A stretch of DNA of 64,000 nucleotides from SAR202 cluster bacterium bin16. Its GTDB lineage: Bacteria; Chloroflexota; Dehalococcoidia; Lucifugimonadales; Australimonadaceae. Made by a program: the position numbers and the translations under genes. The stretch is from positions 1-64,000 of the forward strand of contig MPMJ01000006.1 in assembly GCA_002238425.1 (NCBI GenBank), in the 5' to 3' direction. The notes below the pieces were generated by a model that saw only the letters and a list, made by a program, of their open reading frames with translations, made no database searches and was not told the origin of the DNA. Below are positions 38,936-49,221 of the stretch, piece by piece. Position 1 is the first letter of the stretch, and the number at the start of each line of letters is the position of its first letter.

Positions 38936-40099
38936 CTACGGGCCTCCTCCAACCAGCGCTGGAGGTTCCTCCAGCACATCGAGAATGGCATCCGCGCAGT
39001 AGACGCGGTTGCGCCGTCTCTCCCCAACACGAGCGAGGACACCTATCGCCTCCAGCCGGTCGATGGCGCGCTGGGCCGTCGTGAACGCGGAGCCGAGGCG
39101 TTCGGCGACGCCTCCTACCGTCCAGAAAGGGTTCTCGAAGAAGAGATCAAGCGCCCTCTCCGGAAGCCTAGACCGCTCCCCCGTCAGTTCATCCTTCCAC
39201 CGTTCAAGCAATGCATCCAGCCGCTGAATCCGCTCCACGGCATCTTCGGACTGAAGCTCCACTCCTTTCAGGAAGTAGACCAGCCATTCTTCCCATTCGC
39301 CTTCCGCAGTCACGCCGAGCAGTCGTGCGTAGTACTGCTCACGCGTGGCCTCGAAGTAGGCGCTCAGGTACAACAGCGGAGATGGAATGACGCCCCGCGT
39401 TACGAGGAGCAACGTGATGAGCAAGCGCCCGACCCTTCCGTTCCCATCGAGAAATGGGTGGACGGCCTCGAACTGTGCGTGGACCAGTGCTGCGTGCACG
39501 AGCGGAGGCAGCGTATCGTCGTGCAGGAACGACTCCCACGCCCCCAGGCAAGGCATCAGGTCCGATGGCGGCGGGGGAACGTACGTCGCTTCGTTCAGCG
39601 TGCACCCAGGAGCCCCGATCCAGTTCTGGCTGCGGCGGAACTCTCCCGGCGTAGAGGCGTCACCCAGAACGCCCCGCATGAGACATTCATGCATCTCGCG
39701 GACCAAGCGAAGGGACATCGGCAGCGTTTCCAAACGCTCCAAGGCGTACTCCAGGGCCACCACGTAATTTCCTACCTCCCGCAGGTCGGCAGGGCTCCGC
39801 TCAACGGCTGCACCGGCCTCTGCGGCAAGCAACTCTCCGAGAGTCGCCTGGGTGCCCTCGATGCGGCTGGACAGGACCGCTTCCTTACGGACGAAGGGCC
39901 GTATGAGAAGATGAGGGTTAGGCAAGCGCCTTCCTTCGCCGGCGAGCCTCCCTATAGCCCGGTCAGCAGCCGAGAGTCCGACCATGAGCGCTTCGCTCCA
40001 CGTCAAGGGCGGCGGGAGCGGGGCAGGAACGTAGGCACGATAGCCTCCCGTGCAATTCACCAAGCGGCCATGAGGCTGACGGTCCCGTCTGAGTTCCAC
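38936..40099 (-). CDS. Fic-family protein
   Basis: Fic motif HPFLDGNGRVGR; SSRIEGTQATLGELLAAE inhibitory-helix-type motif; C-terminal winged-helix-like region. Confidence 0.92.
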   Translation of the reverse strand: MELRRDRQPHGRLVNCTGGYRAYVPAPLPPPLTWSEALMVGLSAADRAIGRLAGEGRRLPNPHLLIRPFVRKEAVLSSRIEGTQATLGELLAAEAGAAVERSPADLREVGNYVVALEYALERLETLPMSLRLVREMHECLMRGVLGDASTPGEFRRSQNWIGAPGCTLNEATYVPPPPSDLMPCLGAWESFLHDDTLPPLVHAALVHAQFEAVHPFLDGNGRVGRLLITLLLVTRGVIPSPLLYLSAYFEATREQYYARLLGVTAEGEWEEWLVYFLKGVELQSEDAVERIQRLDALLERWKDELTGERSRLPERALDLFFENPFWTVGGVAERLGSAFTTAQRAIDRLEAIGVLARVGERRRNRVYCADAILDVLEEPPALVGGGP

Positions 40100-40294
40100 A
40101 TCGGTTCCTTATTAGCGCCTGCGAAAATAACCAACTCTGCTATTATCGAATAGAAGTCGATTCGAAAACAACTATGCCTGCAGAGTGTCATGCTGAACAG
40201 GGTACAGCGGAGTGGAGGCATCTCTCCGAGTACGTTGGCATTGACGAGGGTGTCCCTGAGAGGTTCCTTGGCTTCGCTCGGAATGACTCTTGCG

Positions 40295-41107
40295 CTAGTC
40301 CTCCACGATGGCGAGGGCGCCGTCGCGGACGGTGACCTGGTGGCCGGAGAAGTCCATGGACGCCTGGGCGGCGAGGACGTAGCGGTCGCCGACCGTGTCC
40401 ACCTGCGCGGGGCGCGGGCTCTCGCGGGCCCACTGGGGGCTGTCCTCGGTGACGATGCCGCCGCCACCGCCGGGGATGCCCGCGCCCGTCTCGCGGGCCC
40501 GCTCGTCTCCGCCGCCGCTGCCGGGGCCCATGCTCAGGACGCAGATGTTGAACTCGCGCTCCTCCTCGGCGACGAACTTAGCGAACGCCCGGATCGAGAG
40601 CTTCGAGACGCCGTAGACGCACGTGCCGATGTTCGGCGGGGCGTCCTGCCGGACGCGCAGCGTGCCCTGCCCGAAGTGGATCACGTGCCCCGCGTTGAGC
40701 GACTCCATGTACGGGAGCACGTGCTTGGTGCAGAGGAACGTGCCGCCGAGGTTCGTGCGCATCACGCGGTCGAAGAACGACTCGTCCATGTCGCGGATGC
40801 GGGGCCAGCGGGGCGCGCCCTCGTGGAAGTGCGTCACGATGGCGGCGTCGTTGATGAGCACGTCGATGCGTCCGTACTGCCGGTAGACGCGGTCCATGAG
40901 CGAGCGCACCTCGTCCTCGACGCACACGTCGGTGCGCACGGCGAGCGCTTCCGCTCCGAGGGCGCGCACCTCGCCCATCACTGTCTCCATGGGGGCGACG
41001 TCGGCGATGGCGAGCCGCGCGCCCTCCTTCGCGAACGTCTTCGCCACCCACCGGCCGATGCCCTTCGCGCCGCCCGTGACGACGACCACCTTGCCTTCGA
41101 CTGACAT
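40295..41107 (-). CDS. Short-chain dehydrogenase/reductase
   Basis: GKVVVVTGGAKGIGRWVAKTFAKEGARLAIADV...VLINDAAIV...YGVSKLSIRAFAKFVA. Confidence 0.92.
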   Translation of the reverse strand: MSVEGKVVVVTGGAKGIGRWVAKTFAKEGARLAIADVAPMETVMGEVRALGAEALAVRTDVCVEDEVRSLMDRVYRQYGRIDVLINDAAIVTHFHEGAPRWPRIRDMDESFFDRVMRTNLGGTFLCTKHVLPYMESLNAGHVIHFGQGTLRVRQDAPPNIGTCVYGVSKLSIRAFAKFVAEEEREFNICVLSMGPGSGGGDERARETGAGIPGGGGGIVTEDSPQWARESPRPAQVDTVGDRYVLAAQASMDFSGHQVTVRDGALAIVED

Positions 41108-41137
41108 GCCGCGCCTCCTTGTTGTGCTGTGCGCCCC

Positions 41138-41533
41138 CTACGCGCCTTCCAGCAACTCGTAGAGCAGTATGCGGTTGCCGCACGTGTCGTCGAACAGGGC
41201 CTGTGCGCCGCCCGCGGCGTCTATCGGCTTCATCGAGAACACGACGCCCAGTGCCTCGAGGCGTTCGTACTCAGCCTGGATGTTGTCAACGGCGAAGGCC
41301 GCATGCGGGATGCCTTGTTCGAAGATCGCCTGCTGGTAGGCCTGCGCGGCGGGGTTGTCGTTGGGCTCCAGGAGCAATTGGGCGCCGTCCGGCGCATCCG
41401 GCGAGACGACCGTCAGCCACTTGAACTCCCCCACCGGGAAGTCTTCCTTCTTCACGAAGCCGAGAATGTCCGTGTAGAAGGCGAGCGCCTTGTCCTGGTC
41501 GTCTACGTGGATGCTGGTCAGTTCGATCCTCAT
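41138..41533 (-). CDS. VOC/glyoxalase-family protein
   Basis: MRIELTSIHVDDQDKALAFYTDILGFVKKEDFPVGEFKWLTVVSPD...GNRILLYELLEG. Confidence 0.92.
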   Translation of the reverse strand: MRIELTSIHVDDQDKALAFYTDILGFVKKEDFPVGEFKWLTVVSPDAPDGAQLLLEPNDNPAAQAYQQAIFEQGIPHAAFAVDNIQAEYERLEALGVVFSMKPIDAAGGAQALFDDTCGNRILLYELLEGA

Positions 41534-41995
41534 TCAGCTTCCTTCCTGTATGGAGATGGGCAGGGAGTGTACTACGGCGGGCGCTCCAGAGGAGGGATGC
41601 AGAGCGCCCACAAGAGGACGCCCCTACACCGGGCACCGCGCCACCTCCCCTCCCCCGTGCCCTCACCCGCCGCGCAAGCGCGTCGACCTCTCCCTGGGGG
41701 AGAGGTGAGGGGGATTCCCGCTTTCGCGGGAAGGACGGGTGGGATGCGGGAGGTTCCTGCCTTCGCAGGAACGACGGACGAGTACGGGACGCGGGGGCGG
41801 TTCGCGAACCGCCCCTACGCCAGGCGAGGTTCCTGCCTGCGCAGGAACGACGGACGCCTTCTCACAGGAACGACAGAAGAAAGGGGGCGCGGGGTTTGCT
41901 ATGCTACGCGCCGCCATACGCCACAAATGGCGGGAGAGAACACCTCCCAACAGAGAGCATGTAATCGCACACCACTACGGCAGGAGAGAGAGCAT

Positions 41996-44224
41996 ATGAC
42001 CACCGCACCACGCGTCGTTGGCACACCGGTACCCCGCATCGACGGGCGCGACAAGGTAACCGGCTCGGCCAACTACGGCGCTGACTTCGAGATCCCGGGC
42101 ACGCTCTGGGCGAAGACCCTCCGCAGCCCCTTCCCGCACGCGCGGATACGCGGCATCGACGCCTCCGCCGCTCGGGCGCTGCCCGGCGTCCACGCGGTCC
42201 TCACGGGCGACGACATACCCGACAACATGCGCTGGGGACGACGCATCGTCGACGTGCCCGTGCTCGCGCAGGGCGAGGTGCGGTTCGTCGGCGAGCAGGT
42301 CGCGGCGGTTGTTGCGGACGACGAGGAGATCGCGCAGCGGGCGCTCGAACTCATCGACGTCGACTACGAGGAGCTTCCCGCAGTCACGGACCCCGAGGAG
42401 GCGATGAAGAACGAGATACTCGTGAACCCGGACATGCACGGCTTCAAGGGCCTGCTGTACGAGGTGAACGAGCCTACGAACGTCGTGGTCCACTTCGAGT
42501 GGAGCAAGGGCGACGTGGAGGCGGGCCTGCGGCAGGCCGACCTCGTGGTCGAGAACACGTACACGACGCCCTCGCAGCACCAGACGTACATGGAGGCGCA
42601 CAACGCCACGGTGCGCGTAAACCCGGACGGCACTGCCGAGGTGTGGACGCCCGGCAAGGCGCCGTACGCGGTGCGGACGCAGATATCGGGGCCGCTCGGC
42701 GTCGAGCCGGAGAGCATCGTCTTCCACCCGGTGACCATCGGCGGGGACTTCGGCGGCAAGGGGTCGCCGATGAACGTCGCGCTCGGCTACCTGCTGTCCA
42801 AGGCGGCGGGGAACCGCCCGGTGCGGATGGTGTTCGACTACGCGGAGGAGTTCCTGGCAGCGAACCCGCGCCATTACTCGAAGTTGCGGATGCGCACGGG
42901 CGTCAAGAAGGACGGCTCCATCACCGCGCACGACGTCAGCATCGTGTTCGACAGCGGGGCGTACGCGGGGTTCAAGCCCGCGGGGCACCTCGGCGGCGCG
43001 AAGGCGGCGGGAGGACCTTACCGAACGGAAAACGCGCGCGTGGTGGAGGACATGGTCTACACCCACAACACGCCGTGCGGCCACATGCGCGGGCCGGGCG
43101 AGCCGCAGGCGGTCTTCGCCCTCGAATCGCACATCGACGAGGTCGCCGATGCGCTCGGCATGGACCCCGTGCAGTTCCGCCTGATGAACCTCGTGGAGGA
43201 CGGCGAGCCCACTGCGCTCGGCGACGTGTTCGTCGAGAACCGGGCCGCAGAGGCGCTCGAAGTTGCCGTCGAGGCGTCGGGCTACAACGCGGCGAAGGCG
43301 TCCGGCGTGGGGCGCGGCGTTTCCGTCGGGGAGCGCCCGCCGGGCGGCGGACGCATCAACTCGCAGGTGTCGATGGAGGCGGACGGCTCCGTCCTCATCA
43401 CCACTCCCCTCTTCGAGCAGGGCGCGGGCGCGTACACGGTGCTGCAGCAGGTCGTGGCCGAGGACCTCGGCCTCCCCGCCGACGCCGTGCGTATGGTCGT
43501 CGCCGACACGGGCCTGTTCGACATGGACCAGGGCGTGGGCGGCAGCCGCGTGACGAACCTCGGCACAGTCGCCACGCACGAGGCCGTCGGGCAGGCGCAG
43601 GGAGAGCTGTTCAAGCTAGCGGCGGAGCTGCAGAACTGGCCGGAGGAGAAGCTCGTCGTGCAGGGGCAGATGCTCGTGCGGACGGACACCGGCGAGTCGC
43701 AGCCGTGGAGCAACCTCATCGCCCGCGTGGGCACGCCCGTCGTCGGGCGCGGTGTCGCCTCCGGCGGCTACGAGAACCCGGTCACCGGCTACTGCGCGCA
43801 GATCGCCGAGGTCGAGGTCGACGCGGAGACCGGACAGATACGGCTGACGAAGCTGACGACCGTCCACGACACCGGCACCATCATCAACCCCATCGGCCAC
43901 CAGGGGCAGATCAACGGCGGGGCGATGATGGGCATCGGATTCGGGCTGCAGGAGGAGCTGGTGCGGGAGAACGGCTTCATCTCCACGCTCTCGTTCGCGG
44001 ACTACAAGATACCGAACATCGCCGACATCCCCGAGCTCACGACGGTCGTGCTCGACACGCCGGGCCAGGGCGTCGGCCCGTACAACATCAAGGCTATCGG
44101 CGAGAGCCCCAACGCGCCTACGGCGGCGGCCATCGCGAACGCCATCGCCGACGCATGCGGCGTGCGCGTGCGCGACCTGCCGGCGACGGCGGAGAAGGTG
44201 TACGAGGCGTTGCAGGATGCGTAG
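41996..44224 (+). CDS. Xanthine dehydrogenase-family molybdopterin-binding subunit
   Basis: RIDGRDKVTGSANYGADFEIPGTLWAKTLRSPFPHARIRGIDASAARALPGVHAVLTGDD...AIGESPNAPTAAAIANAIADACG. Confidence 0.93.
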   Translation: MTTAPRVVGTPVPRIDGRDKVTGSANYGADFEIPGTLWAKTLRSPFPHARIRGIDASAARALPGVHAVLTGDDIPDNMRWGRRIVDVPVLAQGEVRFVGEQVAAVVADDEEIAQRALELIDVDYEELPAVTDPEEAMKNEILVNPDMHGFKGLLYEVNEPTNVVVHFEWSKGDVEAGLRQADLVVENTYTTPSQHQTYMEAHNATVRVNPDGTAEVWTPGKAPYAVRTQISGPLGVEPESIVFHPVTIGGDFGGKGSPMNVALGYLLSKAAGNRPVRMVFDYAEEFLAANPRHYSKLRMRTGVKKDGSITAHDVSIVFDSGAYAGFKPAGHLGGAKAAGGPYRTENARVVEDMVYTHNTPCGHMRGPGEPQAVFALESHIDEVADALGMDPVQFRLMNLVEDGEPTALGDVFVENRAAEALEVAVEASGYNAAKASGVGRGVSVGERPPGGGRINSQVSMEADGSVLITTPLFEQGAGAYTVLQQVVAEDLGLPADAVRMVVADTGLFDMDQGVGGSRVTNLGTVATHEAVGQAQGELFKLAAELQNWPEEKLVVQGQMLVRTDTGESQPWSNLIARVGTPVVGRGVASGGYENPVTGYCAQIAEVEVDAETGQIRLTKLTTVHDTGTIINPIGHQGQINGGAMMGIGFGLQEELVRENGFISTLSFADYKIPNIADIPELTTVVLDTPGQGVGPYNIKAIGESPNAPTAAAIANAIADACGVRVRDLPATAEKVYEALQDA

Positions 44225-44564
44225 GAGGCGTGCAGGGGCTGTCATGCTGAGCGGAGCCGAAGTATCTCTCAGGGGACGTTGGCGTATGCGGACGCTTGCC
44301 CGAGAGATTCCTCGGCTACGTTGCACTTCGCTCGGAATGACAAGCCACCCTGCCCCATGCCGGGGTACCCTCACCCCAGCATCGAGTGCGGGGCAGGCTC
44401 TAACCCTCTCCCCTTGTAGGGAGAGGGATCAGGCGCCCGAGAGATTCCTCGACTCCGCTGCACTTCGCTCGGAATGACAAGGCACCCTGCGCTGCGCCGG
44501 GGTACCCTCACCCTAGCCCTCTCCCCTTGTAGGGAGAGGGGATCAGGCAGAGACGGGTAAACGA

Positions 44565-46193
44565 ATGGATGAACTACGACCCATAGGAGAGGTGGCGCGG
44601 AGCCTTGGCATCGCTCCGAAGCACCTCATCCCCTTCGGGGATACGAAGGCGAAGGTGTCGCTGGACGCGATGCGCCCGGAGCAGAAGGGGAAGCTCATCG
44701 TCGTGACGGGCGTGAACCCCACGCCTGCGGGAGAGGGCAAGACAACCACTTGCGTCGGGCTCACGCAGGGGCTGGGGAAGATCGGCAAGAACGTCGTGAC
44801 GACGCTTCGGGAGCCGTCGCTCGGGCCGATATTCGGCATCAAGGGCGGCGGCACGGGCGGCGGCAGGGCTCGCGTCATCCCGGAGGACGAGATCAACGTC
44901 CACTTCACCGGCGACGCGCACGCCGTCTCCTCCGCGCACAATCTCCTAGGCGCGCTCGCAGAGAACGTCATCTACCGCGGGCGCATCCCCGGCACGAAGC
45001 CGTCCGACATCACCTGGCGGCGCGTCGTCGACATCGAGGACCGGGCGCTGCGCAGCATCGTCTCCGGCCTCGGGGGCTCCGCGAACGCCCCGCTGCGCGA
45101 GACCGGGTTCGACATCGTCACCGCGTCCGAGATCATGGCCGTGCTCGCGCTCTCGTCCGGGCTGGACGACCTGCGCGCCCGCCTCGGCAGGATCACGGTC
45201 GCCACAGGCAGCGGCGGAGCGCGCGTGACCGCAGAGGACGTGGGGGCGGTCGGCTCGCTGATGGCGCTGCTGCGGCACGCCATCCTCCCGAACATGGTGC
45301 AGACCACGGAGGGGCAGCCGTCGTTCATCCACACCGGGCCGTTCGGCAACATCGCGCACGGCTGCAGCTCGGTCGTGGCTGACCGGCTCGCGCTGGGCTA
45401 CGCGGACTACGTCGTGACGGAAGCGGGGTTCGGCGCGGACCTCGGCTTCGAGAAGTTCATGCACATCAAGTGCCGCACCAGCGGGCTGCGCCCGAGCGCG
45501 GCGGTGCTCGTCGGCACCGTGCGGGCGATGAAGCACCACGGGGGCGTCGCGATCAAGGACCTGGACTACCCCGACCCGCTCTCCGTGCGCATCGGCTGCG
45601 CGAACCTCCAGCACCTCGTCGGCGTCGTACGCAAGTTCGGCCTGCCGGTGGTCGTCGCCATCAACCACTTCCCGTCCGACACGCCGGAGGAGACGGTGGT
45701 GATGCAGGACGCGGCGATCGAGGCGGGAGCGTCGCAGGCGGTCGTCTGCAGCGGTTTCGTGGACGGCGGCGAGGGCGCGGTGGAACTCGCGGAGGCGGTT
45801 GCGCGCACGTCGGAGGCGGGCCCGCCGCGCGCCAGGTGGCTGTACCCGCTCGACGCTCCGCTGCGGGAGAAGGTGCGCGTGCTCGCGGAGACGGTCTACG
45901 GGGCGTCGGACGTGCGCTGGAGCGCGTCGGCGTCGCGGCAGCTCGAACGGTTCGAGGACCAGGGCCTCGGCGGGTTCCCCATCTGCATGGCGAAGACGCC
46001 GCTCTCCATCTCGCACGACCCGTCGCTGAAGAACCGGCCCACCAACTACACCTTCGAGATATCGGACGTGCGGGCGTCGACCGGCGCGGGGTTCGTGTAC
46101 CCCATCGCGGGCAACATCGTCACGATGCCCGGCCTGCCCGGCACGCCACGGGCGCTAGACGTCGACAGCAAGGGGAACATCACCGGGCTGTAG
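44565..46193 (+). CDS. fhs: Formate-tetrahydrofolate ligase
   Basis: KLIVVTGVNPTPAGEGKTTTCVGLTQGLGKIGKNVVTTLREPSLGPIFGIKGGGTGGGRARVIPEDEINVHFTGDAHAVSSAHNLL; C-terminal GNIVTMPGLPGTPRALDVD. Confidence 0.97.
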   Translation: MDELRPIGEVARSLGIAPKHLIPFGDTKAKVSLDAMRPEQKGKLIVVTGVNPTPAGEGKTTTCVGLTQGLGKIGKNVVTTLREPSLGPIFGIKGGGTGGGRARVIPEDEINVHFTGDAHAVSSAHNLLGALAENVIYRGRIPGTKPSDITWRRVVDIEDRALRSIVSGLGGSANAPLRETGFDIVTASEIMAVLALSSGLDDLRARLGRITVATGSGGARVTAEDVGAVGSLMALLRHAILPNMVQTTEGQPSFIHTGPFGNIAHGCSSVVADRLALGYADYVVTEAGFGADLGFEKFMHIKCRTSGLRPSAAVLVGTVRAMKHHGGVAIKDLDYPDPLSVRIGCANLQHLVGVVRKFGLPVVVAINHFPSDTPEETVVMQDAAIEAGASQAVVCSGFVDGGEGAVELAEAVARTSEAGPPRARWLYPLDAPLREKVRVLAETVYGASDVRWSASASRQLERFEDQGLGGFPICMAKTPLSISHDPSLKNRPTNYTFEISDVRASTGAGFVYPIAGNIVTMPGLPGTPRALDVDSKGNITGL

Positions 46194-46237
46194 GGGCGGC
46201 GCTCACCGTCGAAGTTTCAACATGACGGAATCGAAAT

Positions 46238-46438
46238 ATGCCGAAGGTTAGAGATGCCATCCGGCTCGTGGAGCGTGACGGGTGGTACCATGTGAGGACG
46301 CGGGGTAGCCACAGGCACTTCCATCATCCTGAGAAGCCAGGAACAGTGACTATCGCCGGCCACCCGGGAGAGGATCTGCCGCCAGGTACGTGGATCGGAA
46401 TCCAGGAACAAGCGGGACTTCGCAGGAGGAACCGATGA
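46238..46438 (+). CDS. hicA: HicA-family toxin
   Basis: MPKVRDAIRLVERDGWYHVRTRGSHRHFHHPEKPGTVTIAGHPGEDLPPGTWIGIQEQAGL; ATGA overlap with hicB. Confidence 0.9.
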   Translation: MPKVRDAIRLVERDGWYHVRTRGSHRHFHHPEKPGTVTIAGHPGEDLPPGTWIGIQEQAGLRRRNR

Positions 46439-46776
46439 AGCTGAGATACGCGGTAGTCTTCGAGCAGACCCCAAACAACTACGGCGCTTACGCGCCGGAC
46501 GTGCCCGGCTGCATCAGCACCGGCAAGACATGGGACGAGATGCAGGAGATGATCCGGGAGGCCCTGACGTTCCACATCGAGGACCTGCTGGAGCAGGGCG
46601 AGCCGCTTCCTGAGCCCAAGAGATCCATCGACGAGGCTATCGCATACCACAGTCAAGCGCTCGGAGAATCCGCCCTCAAGAGCTACGCCGAGTACGGCGA
46701 CCCTGTCCCTTCAATCTCGACGACCTTCCAGATGGTCGAGGTCGACGTTGCCGTTCCACAGGCTGTGAAAGCCTAG
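46435..46776 (+). CDS. hicB: HicB-family antitoxin
   Basis: MKLRYAVVFEQTPNNYGAYAPDVPGCISTGKTWDEMQEMIREALTFHIEDLLEQGEPLPEP. Confidence 0.9.
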   Translation: MKLRYAVVFEQTPNNYGAYAPDVPGCISTGKTWDEMQEMIREALTFHIEDLLEQGEPLPEPKRSIDEAIAYHSQALGESALKSYAEYGDPVPSISTTFQMVEVDVAVPQAVKA

Positions 46777-46852
46777 GTCCTCCCAAGGGCAACATCGCCG
46801 GGTTGTGACACCTCCGCCACTCCCGGCACAGCAAAGAGGGAGGTCGAAGCGC

Positions 46853-47218
46853 ATGGAGCCACAACGGTTCAGCTACCAGCGTCCGGAGAATGACCGGGCG
46901 AAGAATCTGACGCCCCTTTGCCAGACGGACAGGCTGTGGGCGGACATGCAGCTCGTGAAGGAAGGCGGCGAGAACAAGCTGCACAGCCACACGGTGAGCG
47001 ACGGGTTCTTCATGGTGATACAGGGCGCCGCGAAGTTCTACGGCGATGGCGACGTCCTGCTGGCCGAGCTGGGCGCGCAGGAAGGCGTCTTGATGCCGCA
47101 CGGCTTCAAGTACTGGTTCGAGAGCTCGGGGACGGAGCCGTTGCAACTGCTGCACGTCGCCGCCAGCGACCCGAACCTCCGGGACGTTCGTGTCGGGCCG
47201 AGCCGGGAGTCGGGGTAG
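46853..47218 (+). CDS. Cupin-domain protein
   Basis: ENKLHSHTVSDGFFMVIQGAAKFYGDGDVLLAELGAQEGVLMPHGFKYWFESSGTEPLQLLHV. Confidence 0.85.
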   Translation: MEPQRFSYQRPENDRAKNLTPLCQTDRLWADMQLVKEGGENKLHSHTVSDGFFMVIQGAAKFYGDGDVLLAELGAQEGVLMPHGFKYWFESSGTEPLQLLHVAASDPNLRDVRVGPSRESG

Positions 47219-47279
47219 GCGGGTCACCCCCACGAGGGGGAAGGAGTGGGCAGGCCGGGCGGCGTTCACCGACGGTTGT

Positions 47280-47880
47280 GCGCGGGGGTTCCCTTGTAGG
47301 GCGAGAGGTTCCCCGAAAGGGCACCCACAAGGGATGCCCCTACACCAGGCCACCCGACAGGGGATTCGGCTTCGCTCAGCGTGGACAGGCGATGCCACGC
47401 ACCGCCTCGTGACCTAGCGGTCACCCTGGATTCCCGTTTTCACGGGAATGACGGGGGGAGGGGGTTCGCCGCCAGGAGAGGGGAACCCCGAAGGGCACCC
47501 ACAAGGGGTGCCCCTACATCGGGCCACCCGAGAGGGGATTCGGCTTCGCTCAGCGTGGACAGGCGATGCCACGCACCGCCTCGTGACCTGGCGGTCACCC
47601 TGGATTCCCGTTTTCACGGGAATGAACGGGGGGAGGGGGTTCGCCGCCAGGAGAGGGGAACCCCGAAGGGCACCCACAAGGGGTGCCCCTACAGCGGGCC
47701 AGCCGAGAGGGGATTCGGCTTCGCTCAGCGTGGACAGGCGATGCCACGCACCGCCTCGTGACCTGGCGGTCACCCTGGATTCCCGTTTTCACGGGAATGA
47801 CGGGGGGAGGGGTTCGCCGCCAGGAGAGGGAACCCCGAAGGGCACCCACAAGGGATGCCCCTACAGCGGGCCACCCAAGA
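47280..47880. repeat. Tandem repeat, about 3.4 copies of a 174-175 bp unit
   Basis: GGGATTCGGCTTCGCTCAGCGTGGACAGGCGATGCCACGCACCGCCTCGTGACC recurs at 47361, 47535 and 47710. Each unit carries the palindrome GGATTCCCGTTTTCACGGGAAT. Confidence 0.92.
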
Positions 47881-47885
47881 GCTGG

Positions 47886-49130
47886 TTAGACCTTGGGGAG
47901 GCACTGTTTCCAGTCGGCGCCGGTGGGGAGGACGGAGGTGATCATGTAGGGGTAGTCGTGGAACTGGTTCTCTTCGGAGGTCCAGGCGAGGCCGGGCGGG
48001 TCGCCGCCTTCCGCCATGGTGCGAACGGCCTCGAGCATGAAGCGGCGCATGGCGATGATGTGCATGTCGCTGGCGCCGAGGTTCTCTTGGGTCCTGTCGC
48101 TGATGGCGCCCATGCTCTCGGTCACCATCTTGTCCTGCGTGTGGTTGCGAGCGGCGACACCGCACCAGTAGTCTCCCGACTTCTGCTCCTCGCGGCTGAG
48201 CTGGTAGTGGTTGGCGCGGGTGTAGTAGCTCATGAAGTCCGGGCCCACCTCTGCACGGTCACTCTGGGCGTACGAGTCGTCGACGCTCTTGTCCCACCAG
48301 ACCTCGAAGTCGTAGCGCCAGTTGGTGTAGTCGTCGGCGGGCACTTGGTAGATGGTGTGGACGGCCTCGTTGTAGCCGTTGGGGGAGTCGCCGCGCGGCG
48401 TGTTGCCGATGCAGGGCATGAGGAAGGTGTTGGTACGCACCATCTCCTGTGTGTCGTCATAGGGGTAGATGGTCGCGGCGCGGACGCCCCACGGCAGCCT
48501 GTCGATGGCGACGCGGGCGGGGCGGCGACGCGCCTGGGCCATGGGGTTGTCCTCGCCGGATATGCGCCGGTGGAGGTAGGCGGAGTGGATGCTGTCGTTG
48601 TCGCCCTCCAGCGCCTGGAGCCAGTTGCACTCGAGGAAGAGCTTGCTGCCGACGACGACGTGGTCGCGCGGCAGGGTGAACCACGGGAGGTTGGGTACGA
48701 GCGGGGTCTTCTCCTTCGGCCCCATGTAGGTGAGGACGACACCGTTGCGCTCCTCGCACGGGTAGGACGTGTGCTGGATGGTGTCCTTCAGCCTGCTGGT
48801 CTCCGGCTCGGCGGGGATGTCCAGCACCGTGCCTTCCACGTCGTACTGCCAGCCGTGATAGATGCACGTGATGCTGCAGTTCTCCACGCGTCCGTAGAAG
48901 AGCGACGCCCGGCGGTGCGAACAGTACTCGCCGAGCAGCCCCACCCTGCCGTTGCTGTCGCGGAAGGCGACGAGGTCCTCGTTGAGGAGCTTGACGCGCA
49001 CCGGAGCGCAGTCCGGCTCCGGCAGTTCCTCGGAGAGCAGCGCCGGTATCCAGTAGCGGCGGAACAGATCGCCCATCGGCGTGCCGGGCCCGACACGGGT
49101 CAGGATCTCGTTGTCCTCGGCGATAGACAT
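47886..49130 (-). CDS. Rieske 2Fe-2S ring-hydroxylating oxygenase alpha subunit
   Basis: MSIAEDNEILTRVGPGTPMGDLFRRYWIPALLSEEL...YCSHRRASLFYGRVENCSITCIYHGWQYDVEG. Confidence 0.92.
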   Translation of the reverse strand: MSIAEDNEILTRVGPGTPMGDLFRRYWIPALLSEELPEPDCAPVRVKLLNEDLVAFRDSNGRVGLLGEYCSHRRASLFYGRVENCSITCIYHGWQYDVEGTVLDIPAEPETSRLKDTIQHTSYPCEERNGVVLTYMGPKEKTPLVPNLPWFTLPRDHVVVGSKLFLECNWLQALEGDNDSIHSAYLHRRISGEDNPMAQARRRPARVAIDRLPWGVRAATIYPYDDTQEMVRTNTFLMPCIGNTPRGDSPNGYNEAVHTIYQVPADDYTNWRYDFEVWWDKSVDDSYAQSDRAEVGPDFMSYYTRANHYQLSREEQKSGDYWCGVAARNHTQDKMVTESMGAISDRTQENLGASDMHIIAMRRFMLEAVRTMAEGGDPPGLAWTSEENQFHDYPYMITSVLPTGADWKQCLPKV

Positions 49131-49221
49131 GACGCACCTCCCCAAGTGTTACGTCAGCGACCGAGCGCCGCGTGATGGCTGCAACTATAGCCCTGGCGGG
49201 ATGCGTGTCAACGCGGCTGCG

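Noticed and set aside
42499-44250. 583-aa plus-strand and 534-aa minus-strand (41975-43579) ORFs
   Set aside because: Shadow frames of the molybdopterin-binding subunit gene.
47280-47880. CRISPR array
   Set aside because: Units are about 175 bp and near-identical throughout; no short repeat/unique spacer pattern and no cas genes.
47448-49175. 575-aa plus-strand ORF
   Set aside because: Runs through the tandem repeat and is then antisense to the Rieske gene.
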